A stretch of DNA of 64,000 nt. Origin: Gnetum montanum (taxonomy: Eukaryota; Streptophyta; Gnetopsida; Gnetales; Gnetaceae). This document shows positions 47,806 to 58,924 of the stretch, one piece after another. The stretch spans positions 1-64,000 of the forward strand of contig MNCI01033474.1 in assembly GCA_015680685.1 (NCBI GenBank). Direction: 5' to 3'. Each line of letters starts with the position of its first letter. The first letter of the stretch is position 1. Below the pieces are notes generated by a model. It saw only the letters and a program-made list of their open reading frames with translations. It did no database searches and was not told where the DNA came from. Position numbers and translations under genes: made by a program.

Positions 47806-48653
47806 TGAGTCACGAATTGTTGGCTGCGATATCGCACCCATGATATCGCGTACACAATATCATGTACACGATATCATAGCCTAGACGTGATATCGCATAT
47901 GCGATATCGTAGCCTGTCTCCTCATCTATAAATAAGAGGTAGGCAGATTTGGTAGGAGGTAGTTTTTTAGTACTAAGGTAGAGACTTTTTGTCAGTTTTT
48001 CCTCTCAACCCTTTTCTCCCAGTGCATGCTTGTAGTGTGATGATTGTAATTGTACAACATCCTTATTCAAGTGTGACGTAATTGGACACACACATGACCG
48101 GTAATAAAGATCAAGATTACCTCATCATTGTAGCATCCACTTAGCTTAATTATTTAATTGTTATTGTTATTTATTACTTCTTAGTTAATATCTCTCTACC
48201 CTTACCTCCTAGTAACATGGAATGAGTATGACTTAATCATGAGCATTTAAGTGTGACTACTTGGTAACCCAATAGCGTACCTAGGCCATGCGCTTGGTAA
48301 TCCCAGTAGTAGTCGTGCACAAGGTCCAAGATGTGTATGGATGATTAAGGAATGGAGGCTCATCGCACTTAGGCTAGTTTAGATTCTCTCTCAGTCTCTC
48401 TCTCCTAGTTTAGTTGATATTATTTCCCATCATCCCTAGGAGTACCATTACTGTAGGAACACATCATACACATCACTCTGGACTAAACCATATGTGATAA
48501 AGTTAATACTAGTCCAAGTGGGAAGACAGTGAACTATGATCTACGAGTAACTGTCTAGATACCACAACTAGTCTATCTGCGGAGTTTGACCGGATCATGC
48601 ATGAAATGCTCATATTCATATGGTTGAGTGTAGGGGTACCTCACCACTCATCA
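47803..48653 (+). repeat. 3' LTR of N2
   Basis: 851 bp, TGATGAGTCACG to CCACTCATCA. It has five GATATC and one AATATC sites (about 47827-47908) followed by an intact TATAAATA at 47927-47934 and AGAGG. The U5 end CATATGGTTGAGTGTAGGGG is common to all LTRs here. Confidence 0.94.
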
Positions 48654-48658
48654 ACATT

Positions 48659-49460
48659 TCTACGTTTCAACCTCACTACTACCCTCTTGATAATTACAAA
48701 ATGTATTCTCCACATGCAAGGAGGGATACCTTCTCCTATTCCTACACATCTTCCTCCTCCAACCACATAGCTACCACCTCCTCCACCTATGCAGGGTTAA
48801 CTGCTAGCTCAACTACAACAATAAAATGCTACTAGGGTCATTAACCTACAACCAGTTAATCAACCAAGTGGTTCAAATACCTGATCAAAGAAAATACCTT
48901 TCTTCCAATCATGTAGTCCACCTAAGCCCTTACCTACACTTGTAGTTGACAATCTTGTCCCTTCATCTTCCTCTATCTCAAATGCCTTCAACTCTCCTTC
49001 AAACCAAATACCACCTAGGATCCATATTGTTATGCTTACTCATGTTGTATCCAATGGGATCCATGCTAGAAACCTTTCCAAGAAGTTAGTAGATCTTGGA
49101 AGTTCTCTCATTTATTTGTAGATCGTTGGGAATGAACCATGGAAAGCTCTTCTTAACTCAGGTTCCGATGTTAACCTGATCTCTTATGAGATGTATACTA
49201 CATGGAACCTACCTCCTTTAAAGAAGAGTAATATCATATTAGAGTTGGCAAACTAGTCCATCACTATTCCATTAAGACTAGTAGAAGATATTGTGACCAC
49301 TATCTATGGGTGGTCTTATCGTGTTGATTTCCTAGTGATCAAAGTGGAAAAGTACAAAGGGGATTTCCCAATCATCATGGAAAGGGCATGGCTTAGCATC
49401 GTTGATTCTAAAATGGGTATTAGAGATCTTTTCTTGGAAAATCCAAAGAAAATGCATTAG
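48659..49460 (+). pseudogene. gag C-terminus and retropepsin of N1
   Basis: gag resumes after N2 with a Tyr/Pro/Ser-rich tail (to about 49000). The protease follows: PPRIHIVMLTHVVSNGIHAR, then LLNSGSDVNLISYEMYT, where the catalytic Asp of L-D-S-G is Asn (about 49160). Next come LRLVEDIVTTIYGWSYRVDF and FPIIMERAWLSIVDSKMGI. The last block is the I-L-G-R-P-W-L-A-T-A-D equivalent typical of Athila/Tat proteases. Confidence 0.78.
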
Positions 49461-50070
49461 AAAGATCAAGAAGAAGCGAGTTCCATGCATCACATACAGC
49501 GATATAGGGTGCAATTGTGTGTAGAAACTTTAGGCCATGAAACAAACATGTATCTTTGCATGCAAGCAGTGTGCACCAAAAGTAGAAATACAAAGGTGTC
49601 TATATGCAGCAACCACAAAATAAGAGGGCACCTAGTGGTTGACTGTTGATTCTGAGAGTAGCACACTTTGCATAGAACCGATTGAGAGCCTAACATGCGC
49701 ATATGTCATAGGCATGGATGAACTAGAGCAAGTTCATCACAAACTCTCTAATGATGCAAATGATGATACTTATTGGGGAGAGTTGAAAATTCCTGAAAGT
49801 TTCAAGCAAGAGCCCCTTGAACTAAAAATGTTACTAGCTAGAATGGAATATGTGTTTTTAAAAAATGGGAAGTGAGTCATAATCAATACAAATCTTGCTC
49901 CAAAGTAGAAAAAGATGTTGCTAAATGTAGTTGAAAAATGGTTAGTAGCTTTTTCTTGGTCATATCTTGAACTCATAGGGATTGATCCTAGGATATGCTA
50001 GCATCACATCTACACTAATCTAGCCATGAAGCCAAAAAGACAACCATAGAGGTGATTGAATCCCAAACTG
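49461..50070 (+). pseudogene. Protease-RT linker of N1
   Basis: This corresponds to the A1 region carrying the 170-bp duplication, here in one copy: GELKIPESFKQEPLELK, then EYVFLKNGK (49780-49875) and FSWSYLELIGIDPRI (about 49950-50000). It includes the usual gypsy P-x-E-L-K and H-x-I/Y-L pre-RT blocks. Broken frames. Confidence 0.6.
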
Positions 50071-50720
50071 AAGCAAATCGTCAAGAAGGAAATTGAATAA
50101 CTCCTTAAGGCAGGGTTCATCTATCCAATTCCAAATAGTGAGTGGGTTAGTCTGCTCATGATTATGCAAAAGAAAGATGGCAAATGGTAGGTCTGCATCA
50201 ATTTTTGGATGTTGAATATGGCAACATTCAAGGACTAAGCCAAGACAACATTCATGAGTCCTTGGGGAACTTTTACATATCACAAGATGCCATTTGGTCC
50301 ATGCAATGCTCCTGCTACATTTGCACACGTGGTTCTAAGCATTTTTCAATAGCAAATTGATAATGGTGTGGAAGTCTTCATGGATGACTTCTCCACTTAT
50401 GGAGCTACATTTGAGCAAGCCTTGGATTGCCTTGAGCAAGTGCTAAAATGATGTGTTGAAACTAACTTATAGCTCAATTGGCAAAAAATTCACCTAATGA
50501 TCCAAAAGGGCATTGTATTGGGGCACAAGATATCACAAGAATTGAGGTAAACTCTGAGAAAATAAGAGTCATCCAAGGAATAACTCACCAACTAGAAATT
50601 TTTAAATATTTTCAATCATTCCTTGGACATATTGGCTACTACCAGCAATTCATAGAGAATTTCTCTAAGATCACAAAATCATTAGTGGAGTTGACAAAGA
50701 AAGATGCTCCCTCTATCTAG
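50071..50720 (+). pseudogene. Reverse transcriptase of N1
   Basis: Readable blocks: KEIE..L, AGFIYPI, MQKKDGKW-like near 50165, YHKMPFGPCNAPATF (about 50280-50320), EVFMDDFSTYG catalytic box (about 50368-50400) and LDCLEQVLK, then INWQKIH/KGIVLGHKI-like sequence, and FQSFLGHIGYYQQFIENFSK (50615-50680). The FLDGYSGYN block seen in A1 is deleted here: the text jumps from a MATFKD equivalent near 50235 to the K-T-T-F equivalent. RT is therefore missing its first catalytic Asp region. Confidence 0.82.
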
Positions 50721-51190
50721 ATCGTAGAATGTGAAAAAGCATTCCAGCAACTAAAAGAAAAACTTGTAGAAACTCCAATCCTACAAGCACCTGACTGGTC
50801 CAGACCATTTCATGTCATGATGGATGCATAAAATTATGCCTTGGGAGTTGTGCTTACATAGTTAGATGACAAAAAAAGTCCATACTACATCCATTATGCT
50901 AGTCGAAGCATTGTGGATGCACAACTAAACTACACCATTACAGAAAAAGAGTTGATGGTAGTGGTGTTTGCTCTAGAGAAGTTCAAGCATTATGTGCTTG
51001 GATACAAAGTGTTTGTGCACACCAACCATGGTGCCATCCACTTCTTGATAAACAAAACAACGATAAGTCCCCGTGTCATACAGTGGCTAGTGATTTTATA
51101 GGAATTTGATCTTACAATGGTAGAGTGAAAGGGCTCTAAGAATGTGGTCGCTAATCACTTATCTTGGTTACAATGGGACAACAAAGAGTA
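50721..51190 (+). pseudogene. RNase H of N1
   Basis: CEKAFQQLKEKLVETPILQA, PDWSRPFHVMMDA (Asp of the first catalytic position, then a stop), YALGVVLT, SPYYIHYASRSIVDAQLNYT, ITEKELMVVVFALEKFKHYV, YKVFVHTNHGAIHFLINK (HTNH for the usual H/F-T-D-H, Asp lost), and LSWLQWD at the end. Only a few stops interrupt it; it is the best kept pol domain of N1. Confidence 0.85.
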
Positions 51191-51329
51191 ATAAAGCCCA
51201 CTATTTGATATGTTTCCTAATGAACTCCTCTTTGCTAGGGCTATTACTGAACAATTATCCAATGAGCCTAATTGGTATGATGGCATTCTCAACTATCTTC
51301 TCACTTAGGAGATGTCATAGGGGTTGGAC

Positions 51330-52621
51330 CACCAGAAGAAACAATAATTTTTTTACTAGGTAAAACACTTCATGGAGATCAACAGACACCTCTACAAGGT
51401 GTGCATTGATGGCCTGGTTCATTGGTGTGTCCCTAATGTTGATCAACTACGCATTCTCTAAGACAATCATGAAGGTCCTTGTGGAGGACACTATGCTGGG
51501 AGATGCATGACCATTAAAATCCTAATGGTAGGGTACTATTGGCCAATAATCTTTAGGGATGCTCACCATTACATCTACTCTTGTGAACAATGCCAACAAG
51601 ATAGTGGAATGAGTACTCGAATGGAGGGACGCAACAATAGATTCAACCACTAGAACCCTTTGACATTTGGGGCATTGCCTTCATGGATCCCATCATGCCC
51701 ATGTCAAATGGAAATGTGTACATCATAGTTGTGATTGACTATTGTATGAAATGGGTAGAGGCAATAACTGTCATCAACTATACCTCTTCTATTACTACTC
51801 ATTTTGTACAACAAAATATTGTAAACATGTTTGGTATGCCACATGCATTAGTTTCTGATAATGGAACTCACTTTATAGACACTACTTTTTAGAAGCTTAT
51901 GCAATGCTTGGGGGTTGAGCATAAACTTACAACACCATACCACCCCCAACCTAATGGTTAATCTGAGGTTACCAATAGGGAAATCACAAGGATTTTAACA
52001 CAAACTATTAGAAAATATAGGAAATATTGGAGCAAAAAACTCAACGATGCTCTTTGGGCCTACCGCTCAACATGGAAACTTCCTATAGGTTACTCTCCTT
52101 ATGAGCTTATGTACAGAAAATTACCAACACTTCCTATTCAATCTAAGCTCTGTACACTTTCAACAGCCTATGACCTCAACTTTGACATGAGTCTAGCACA
52201 AAAAGAAAGACTAATGAGTCTCAACCTGCTAGATGAAAATTGATTAGTAGCCCTATCATCTAACAAGTTGCACAAGGCCTACAACAAAAAGCATCATGAC
52301 CTTAGAATTAGAAAAGTCAAATTTCAACCGAGAGATAAGGTTCTGTACTAGAACCCCACACACATACCTCAATGAAGGAAGTTCCAAACATTGTAGGAAG
52401 GACCTTACATCATTTACAAAAAATTTTCTTCTGGGGCCATGATGATCTACAAATTTGAAAGCCCAAATAAGAAACAATTGGTCAACATCCAACAAATCAA
52501 ACCTTTCCATGAGCATAAGCCAGCATATATAACAAATGTCTCATCAGATGGACAACCACACTCTATATTTCAAATCTTCTCCTTTCAACTTAGTCATGGA
52601 GGAGATGGCCACCCATGCTAA
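51330..52621 (+). pseudogene. Integrase of N1
   Basis: Zinc finger: GGHYAGRCMTIKILMVGYYW, then HYIYSCEQCQQ. Core: FDIWGIAFMDP (first catalytic Asp replaced by Ala), VYIIVVIDYCMKWVEA, FGMPHALVSDNGTHF (second Asp kept), [22 protein letters not shown] (catalytic Glu region), [21 protein letters not shown]-terminal: a YNKKHHDLRIRKVKF-like block and VNIQQIKPFHEH, ending at the stop at 52619-52621. No chromodomain is present, which fits the Athila/Tat side. Confidence 0.87.
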
Positions 52622-54478
52622 CTATACAAGTGGCTCCTTAGTTTTTCAACTTTTTGCTTTACACACTTTTTATTTTACAGATTCTTTATATTACATTTTC
52701 TTATTTTCATGTTATTAATCTTTTCTAATTTTTTTGCTTTACATCATCATTAGGACATTTGTTATTTCTTGAATATTTTACATTTTCTTTTATATTTTAT
52801 TTTATTTTGATGTGATTTCCTAACTTTTGTTAATAAGTGCTAGGTACAATGGTAATGTGTTGCTTGATTGTGGTATGTGTAGAAATGTGTAGTCCCATCC
52901 ACAAACTCTATGGTTTTTCTTGTTCTAGAAATGTGTAGTCCCTTTTTCATTAACAAAACTTTAACAAATTTGTGACTTTGGTAGTTTCCAGAATAGAAAG
53001 GATTCAAAGGTTTGAATAAGATGTGGCTTCAAGGGGATTCAATATTCTTTGTGCCTTTCTGTTTGCTTGGGTGCATGTGTGTTTTCATGGACTTCTTACC
53101 ATTCCATGTCGACCAATAAAAGGAAGTTGAATAAGTCTTTGCATGGTTTGATTTCCATCTCAAGAAAAACCCCAAAAAATGATGAGAATTCAAATCACAT
53201 CCCTTAGACAAAATAACACATGTGTCTTTCCATGGTGTGGTTATCATTTCAAAAAAAATAATGGGAATTTAAAGCACATCCCTTAGACACAATAAACAGG
53301 CTACAAACACTAGTTATGGGACTAGAAAGACATGTTACCTATGCCTGAAGGTCCCCTCTAACTAGGGCCCTTCATCACTTCTTACTTCTTTTTTCTTATC
53401 TAATAAGGAATGGTGGTTGTTCTATGGGAGCACTCTTATGTCTCAAGGGGATGGACCAGTCTTAGAATGATAATGTGAAGTCATTGAACATGGTTGGCTT
53501 TGGTCTAGACTAATGATGGATCTTATCAAAGCCATTTAACCATAAAATCCACAAGGGGCTTCATGTGACCTTAATTAGGAACTCCATTCCACTTTCTCTC
53601 ATCCATATATGCTTTCCATGTCTCACCTCACTACTAGTTGCATGTTCTTATTCGATGTCCTAGTTTGATGTGTCAAAATTCTTACATAGTTTCTTCTGAG
53701 TTTTTGTACTTAACCTTTTGTAACCATTAATCATCCACAAGGCCCATAGACTCTTTAGTTTGAAGTTATGCGAGGGCATTAAAGGCCTATGCTTGTTTTG
53801 GGAAGGACCCACTTGCATATATTTTGGTTGGGTTAGTTAAGTTCTTTACCCTTAGACATTCTTATAATCAAATCTTTTTGTTTACCCCATCAATGACATC
53901 TAGTTGTACACATCTTCACAACATTTTTCAATAAAATTTTCTTTTTATTGTTGTGAATTCTTATGTCCTCTTCATATACTTCCTTGTGTTAAAATTTTTG
54001 AAATGTAATGGATGGCTTATCAATTCTGCTCTATTTATTAGCCTTCTCGCTAACACTACTAAAGGAATTAGTCTATCACAATCACAACCTAGCCAAGTAT
54101 AACCATTGACAAGACAAGGCATTTACCAACTATATGTTACGCATTGCATGGACTAGAAGTGGAACTATCTTCACTAAGGATGATCCAGCAATCCCGCACA
54201 ACCAAGATCATTGACGATTGTTGGATCTTCTCCCTTGCTCTTCAGCTACCAAGAGGTGTTGGATGTTAGTGTTATCCAAGGTGTTTTCTTCTCTTATCAT
54301 GAACACCCAATGTTGTAAAAAGTTATATCTCTGTATACTTGGGCACTCAGAGTCTATCTGTTCCATTTGATTCAGTTTGTATGTTAGTCAATAATCCCAT
54401 ATCTGCTTAATATTTTGTAAGGAACTTATTTCTCCTCTTCTTCACTCAAGGATGAGTTTTTATTTAATCATGGAGGCA
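52622..54478. other. N1 spacer with vestigial aORF start
   Basis: A T-rich block (52622-52810) and a conserved spacer (52860-54060) similar to A1 11610-13080. Around 54070-54230 there is a short stretch matching the beginning of the A1 aORF (CCTAGCCAAGTATAACCATT versus ACCCAAGTGTAACTATCC, then TGCATGGACTAGAAGTGGAA). It then jumps to the pre-LTR sequence shared with N2. About 2.7 kb of aORF is deleted in N1. A polypurine-type GGAGGCA precedes the LTR at 54472-54478. Confidence 0.6.
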
Positions 54479-55283
54479 TGATGAAGAGCATTTCTCTATC
54501 TGCTCTAACATCGAATGAGCCCAGATGCAACATCAGGTATTCAACATTGGGGAATATACGCTGGCCTATAAATATAGCGCCTGGACTTCCAATTTGGCAT
54601 GAGTTTTTTGTTAGTTTTCAATTAGAGTAGTGAAGCTCTTGTAGTTTATTCTCTCCAAAGTTAGAATATTTTCTGAGTGCCTGCAGAAGGAGTCTAAGTG
54701 TGAATAGTTCCTTGTTTGAACACTAATGTACTTAAGTGCAGCAATGTGATAGGAATAAAAACAAACTCTTTTGACAATTCTTGTAGCACTAAGAATAGAT
54801 TAATGTGTCTTTTAATGTACTTACTTTATTACATTTCAATTAAGTGATTGATTTTCAATTGTTAATGAACCCAAGAATGACCACTTTGAGCATACATATA
54901 GTACTTGGTAACCCAACAACGCTTAACGATTGGTAGCCCAACAGTACTATATGTGTTCAGGAGAGTGGGGCAATTACTTGTGTTAGGCTAGCTAGGCAAT
55001 AGATGAATTAGATCTTATATTACTTTACCTCTCATTTTTGTTGTAGGCAATCAAAATTATAAAACATAAAATAAGAAAAATCATGTACCTCAACTACATT
55101 TAAACCATACCCTTGAACTTCACAAGTGTAGTTGGGAAGACAATGAACATTCTCAATGCCCATTTCACTTCCTAAAAGAGCTAGTGTACTAGAGAACTAT
55201 AGGTCCACAAAATGCAACCGAATTGCATGTAAACACCTTAGTGATTTGTATGGTTGGACATAGCGATACCTCATCACTTATCA
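54479..55283 (+). repeat. 3' LTR of N1
   Basis: 805 bp, TGATGAAGAGCATTTCTC to TCATCACTTATCA. TATA box TATAAATA at 54567-54574 follows CTGGCC. Shorter than the 5' LTR because of small deletions; its last bases are mutated relative to CTCATCA. Confidence 0.93.
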
Positions 55284-58141
55284 CCAACTCTAATTGTTAT
55301 GAAGAGGGGAGCTCTCGACACTTCGCCACTTTGCGAGCTAGTTTTCATCTTACTGTTACGAAACATTAGCATGGTTGGCTTTGGTTCTTCCTTGGGTAAG
55401 GATGGTACTATGACTACATGAATAAACTCTTCATTGGTGGCTATGATGTCATCACTAATGAGAATGGAAGTCAAGATTTTAATTAAGGCTTTATGATGGG
55501 CAAGGGAGGTCAGCGCCAATTCATATAAGCTCAAAGAAGTATTCTTTTATTTTAATGAAAGGTTAACCTACTCCATGGCAGTGATGAAGTCCTTATTATT
55601 GTTGGATGATTTATCATTTTTATTGGCTTTTATTTCCTTCATTCTACCTAGGATTTTGACCTTATGTTTCAACATTTATTATTTTAGCCCCTTTCCCTTC
55701 TCTTGTTTTTCGTTATCCTCCCTAGGTTGGCTGGTAAATGTAGTTTGAGAATTGGGGTCCAAGGGTATGGCTGAAATTGGAGTATACTTCAATGGGTCTA
55801 CTTCCTTCCATATTTTTTGATTGATTAATGTTCTTAACCTTAGGCTTAGGAGCTAGCTTCTTGTATTGTTTCAAAAGTGAATTCTTGTTATTCAACTCGG
55901 AAGACATTGAGGCATTAACCACTACAAGAGGATGCTAGTCAACTTGGACTACAAGTTTACTAGTGGAGGAGGGCACTCTAATGACAAAAGGTTCTTTGGT
56001 AGTCATAGCTAATGGTATCCTTATAACAAATAAAGTTCTTCAACTCATAAAAGTATGTTCATTACGAGGAGGTACTCGAACCATAAACAGTTCTCTAGCA
56101 GTTGTAGGCTTATCATGGACATTGAAGGTGGCTATAGTGAATTAGTCATTACCAACATTGAAAGTGTCCTTGTATACCTGCATGGGTTGGCTTTGAGGCT
56201 TAACAAGGTTTGATGCATCTAGAACTAACTCTCTACTATGTATCATCTTTTGTAAATCATCATCTAGGGCCAAGAAAAAATTATTTTCATTGTCGAGAAG
56301 CTGTGGTAGTGGCAAAATCTATCTAACTTGAAGTATTTGGGCATGGGAGGATCATCTTTCATTACTATGGTGGAATCCTTAACAATCTTACATAGGTAAT
56401 TGTGCCTCTTACGAGCATTCTTAGATAGTTTCTTATATGGAATATGACTACCTTGAGTAGTTGATCGAGAAGCTCCAATGATTTCATAGGTAGTTTGGCA
56501 TACTTGGAGCTATATTTTCATTTGAAGTTAGGCTTTGGAGGATTGGATGTCGAAGCATCGAATGTTGATGGTTGAGGAGCAGCAATGGTAGAGGCCTTAG
56601 GTTGTGTTGTTGTTGACCCCTATGTTGTTTTAGGCTCTTTGTCCACTATGGCCATAGCTACATACACTTGTTTTCCCTTGTTCCTATTTTGTTTTGTGTG
56701 TTGGTTCTTGTAGGCTATCTAGGCTAGGTCATTTCTAGCTTTTGCTACATCCTCTATGTTCTTGACTTAGGAAAAGGTTTGATTGAGAAATCAGGAATGT
56801 AAATAATAAAGCTTGGACTTGATAAAGTCGTTAACTATCCCCTTGAAAATGGCCAAAAGGTGTGTTTCAAAGATGGGTTTGGGTATCTCATTAAGCATAG
56901 CATTCCATCTTTGTATAAATTTTTGGATAGGTTTAAGGGGCCCCTATCTCACTTTCATGAGTTGATCTAGCATTTTCTTAGGTTTCAAGTTGTATTTGAA
57001 GTGGGTAATAAGCTACTTTATCAAGTCATCCAAAGAGAAAATAGATCCTCTAGGTAGTGCCCAATACTAGTCAAGAGCTTTTCTAGTCAAGGACATGGGG
57101 AAGATATGCAACATGGTGTGGGATTAAGCCTATAATAATAAGAACTCCAAACAGAAGGTGATTAGATGGGCATTAGGGTTACCTTCATTAGAGTTATTTT
57201 TGAGACACTGGGATGAATTGGATCACCTTGGTAAAAGTCCATAACTTTTACTATCTAGGTGATGCTTGCTTCAAGCTTCTTCATTTTATTGGTAAGACTT
57301 TGGATCAGTTGAAAAGCTTGATCTAGACTCTAAGGTGCACCTACAAGTTGTACTAGTTGCACAACTAGTTGTATTCATGATTGAATGACTTGAGGTTGGG
57401 CGATGGGTTGTGGCATTGGTTAGGAAGGCCTTGTAGCCATTACTTAAAGGGGGTTGAAGAGAGAAAATGATGTCTAAGTAGGGCTTTATGAGATAAAGGA
57501 TACGAAGGGAGTATGGGAAGTTTGGGGAACTTGAGATCCTAAGGAACAACCTACTAAGATGATAAAAGGGGGCCACATGAAAGGAACACTATGTGATAGC
57601 CATGTGAAATGAGGTTGAGTCATAAATGGGAGAGACATTAATAGGAACCATCTGGGAAGTTTGACCCAAGGAGGTGGTCGGTGTTACCTACATATTATAA
57701 AGGGTTAATCATAAAGTCAGGAATGGATAGTTATAAGGGTTCCTCCACTTGGACATCCTCTTCATAATAACCTCTGAATTCATCTTAATCATCTTGATTG
57801 TGCTCTAGGTTGGACTCTTCACTTACTATAATTTCCTCATTGTCATCTATTAGCTAGGCTAGCATCTTGATGTAAGCTTCAGAGAGCTCTATTCTGTCAT
57901 ATGGGGAAGGAATATATTCTTTTCCATTTTTATGGATAATTTCAAACTCGCATTTGGAGTCTAACTCCTTGTGCAATATGTGAAGGCCAGCTTGGATCTT
58001 TGCATAAATAAAGTTATAGTAGTCTTGGGTAAGAGTAGCATGCATGGGATGATGTCCTAAATGCCTAAGGGACTATTTACATTCCATCACAACTAGGTCC
58101 TTAGGGTCATAAATGTCAATAGATTGCTAATTAGTGGCCAT
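55284..58141 (-). pseudogene. gag and protease N-terminus of element B
   Basis: Minus strand. Start ATG at 58141 (MATN, then stop, SIDIYDPKDLVVMECK). It has TQDYYNFIYAKIQAGLHI and EFEIIHKNGKEYIPSPYDRI, then an acidic region. The gag core lies around 57140-56800: W-A-L-P-R-G-S-I-like block, DDLIKQLITHFKYNLKP-like, PLKPIQKFIQRWNAML, PKPIFETHLLAIF. Further on come HNYLCKIVKDSTIVMKDDPP (about 56410-56350), KKLAPKPKVKN (55880), and ALIKILTSILISDD (55490). The protease start APLFITIRVG stops at the N1 boundary. Readable but full of stops. The gag/protease layout and the pre-protease A-L-x-x-I-L-x-x block recall Tat/Ogre-type elements. No RT follows in the window. Confidence 0.75.
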
Positions 58142-58254
58142 GGTAACGATGTCATGTGGTAAAATAGTTGAAACAAAATTCATAAACCTAGAAGACCAAC
58201 TAATTGATCAAATACTACAAATGTTCTCTATGGTTTTTGATGTTTGAACAAGCT

Positions 58255-58380
58255 TTAGCTTATAGTGTATAAGACTATAGCATGTAAAGCTATAACATGG
58301 GAAAGTTGTAGTGTGTGAAGCTATAGTGTATGAAATATAGTGTATGAAGCTATAGCTTGTGAGATGTAACGTATGAAGAA
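58255..58380. repeat. Degenerate short repeats (AAGCTATAG(T/C)-type)
   Basis: About eight imperfect units of 14-20 bases related to TATAGTGTATGAAGC occur head to tail. They have the look of a decayed minisatellite. Confidence 0.6.
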
Positions 58381-58879
58381 AATTGGACTTAAAACATAAG
58401 AACAGAAATGGGAAAAAATAACACATGCTACAATCATGGCAATGATATTTTATTTTTTTCTAACATATTTGACAAGGTTGAGAAAAATGTAAATCGACTT
58501 TGCAATATGTAAAACGGGAAAACTACAAATTACAAACATAGGAAACAAAGGAAGTAGTGTGCACTACAACTATAAAGATAATGCTAAGAACTAAGCTAGC
58601 GCTATGCATTGCAACTATGAAAATTAGTTTTTTAATTATCAAGTGCAAGAAACAAGGGAAACATTGCACAATGGAACTATAAAAATAGCAATAAGAAATA
58701 TTTGTTTTAATTTTTTGCAAGTGGTAAAATGAAATTGGCAATAGTGTCGCACACTAGGATTACAGAGAATCCTTAATCACTGTTGTTTTGGCAAATACAT
58801 TACAGTGACTAGGCAGAAACAAGGAACAAAGAGTTTTTGCAAATACGTGTGGGGTTGAGAAGTTAGGTAGAGGTCTTTC

Positions 58880-58924
58880 TTCTAGCACCAAAAATTATAA
58901 CAATAAAAATATTTGGTGCTAGAA
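58880..58924. repeat. Perfect 13-bp inverted repeat, 19-base loop
   Basis: TTCTAGCACCAAA (58880-58892) pairs with TTTGGTGCTAGAA (58912-58924) around an AT-rich loop. The arm begins like a primer-binding site (TGGTGCTAG) on either strand. Confidence 0.85.

Larger units (their letters stand above)
39879..48653 (+). mobile_element. Nested LTR element N2 with gag and aORF but no pol
   Basis: 8,775 bp with two LTRs of 851 bp each and target duplications ACGTT (39874-39878) and ACATT (48654-48658), differing by one G/A transition. It is inserted in N1 gag; A1 gag is continuous across the equivalent point (GACTCTTC...CATCACTACTACC). The internal region has a primer site, gag (40871-42853), a 2-kb non-coding stretch, aORF (44837-47805), a polypurine tract and LTR. 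No protease, RT or integrase is found on either strand between 42853 and 44837. It therefore looks non-autonomous and would need enzymes supplied by relatives. Confidence 0.93.
36770..55283 (+). mobile_element. Complete but dead Ty3/gypsy element N1
   Basis: 18,514 bp from TGATGAAGAG to ACTTATCA. It has LTRs at both ends and 5-bp target duplications TCGAC (36765-36769) and CCAAC (55284-55288), which differ by two transitions. Removing the nested N2 leaves about 9.7 kb: LTR, primer site, gag, protease, RT, RNase H, integrase, spacer, a stub of the aORF, polypurine tract, LTR. It lies within the protease gene of element B, which continues on both sides. Reading frames are broken throughout. RT (FMDDFSTYG), integrase and protease motifs place it in the Athila/Tat-like, non-chromodomain branch. 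Confidence 0.93.
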
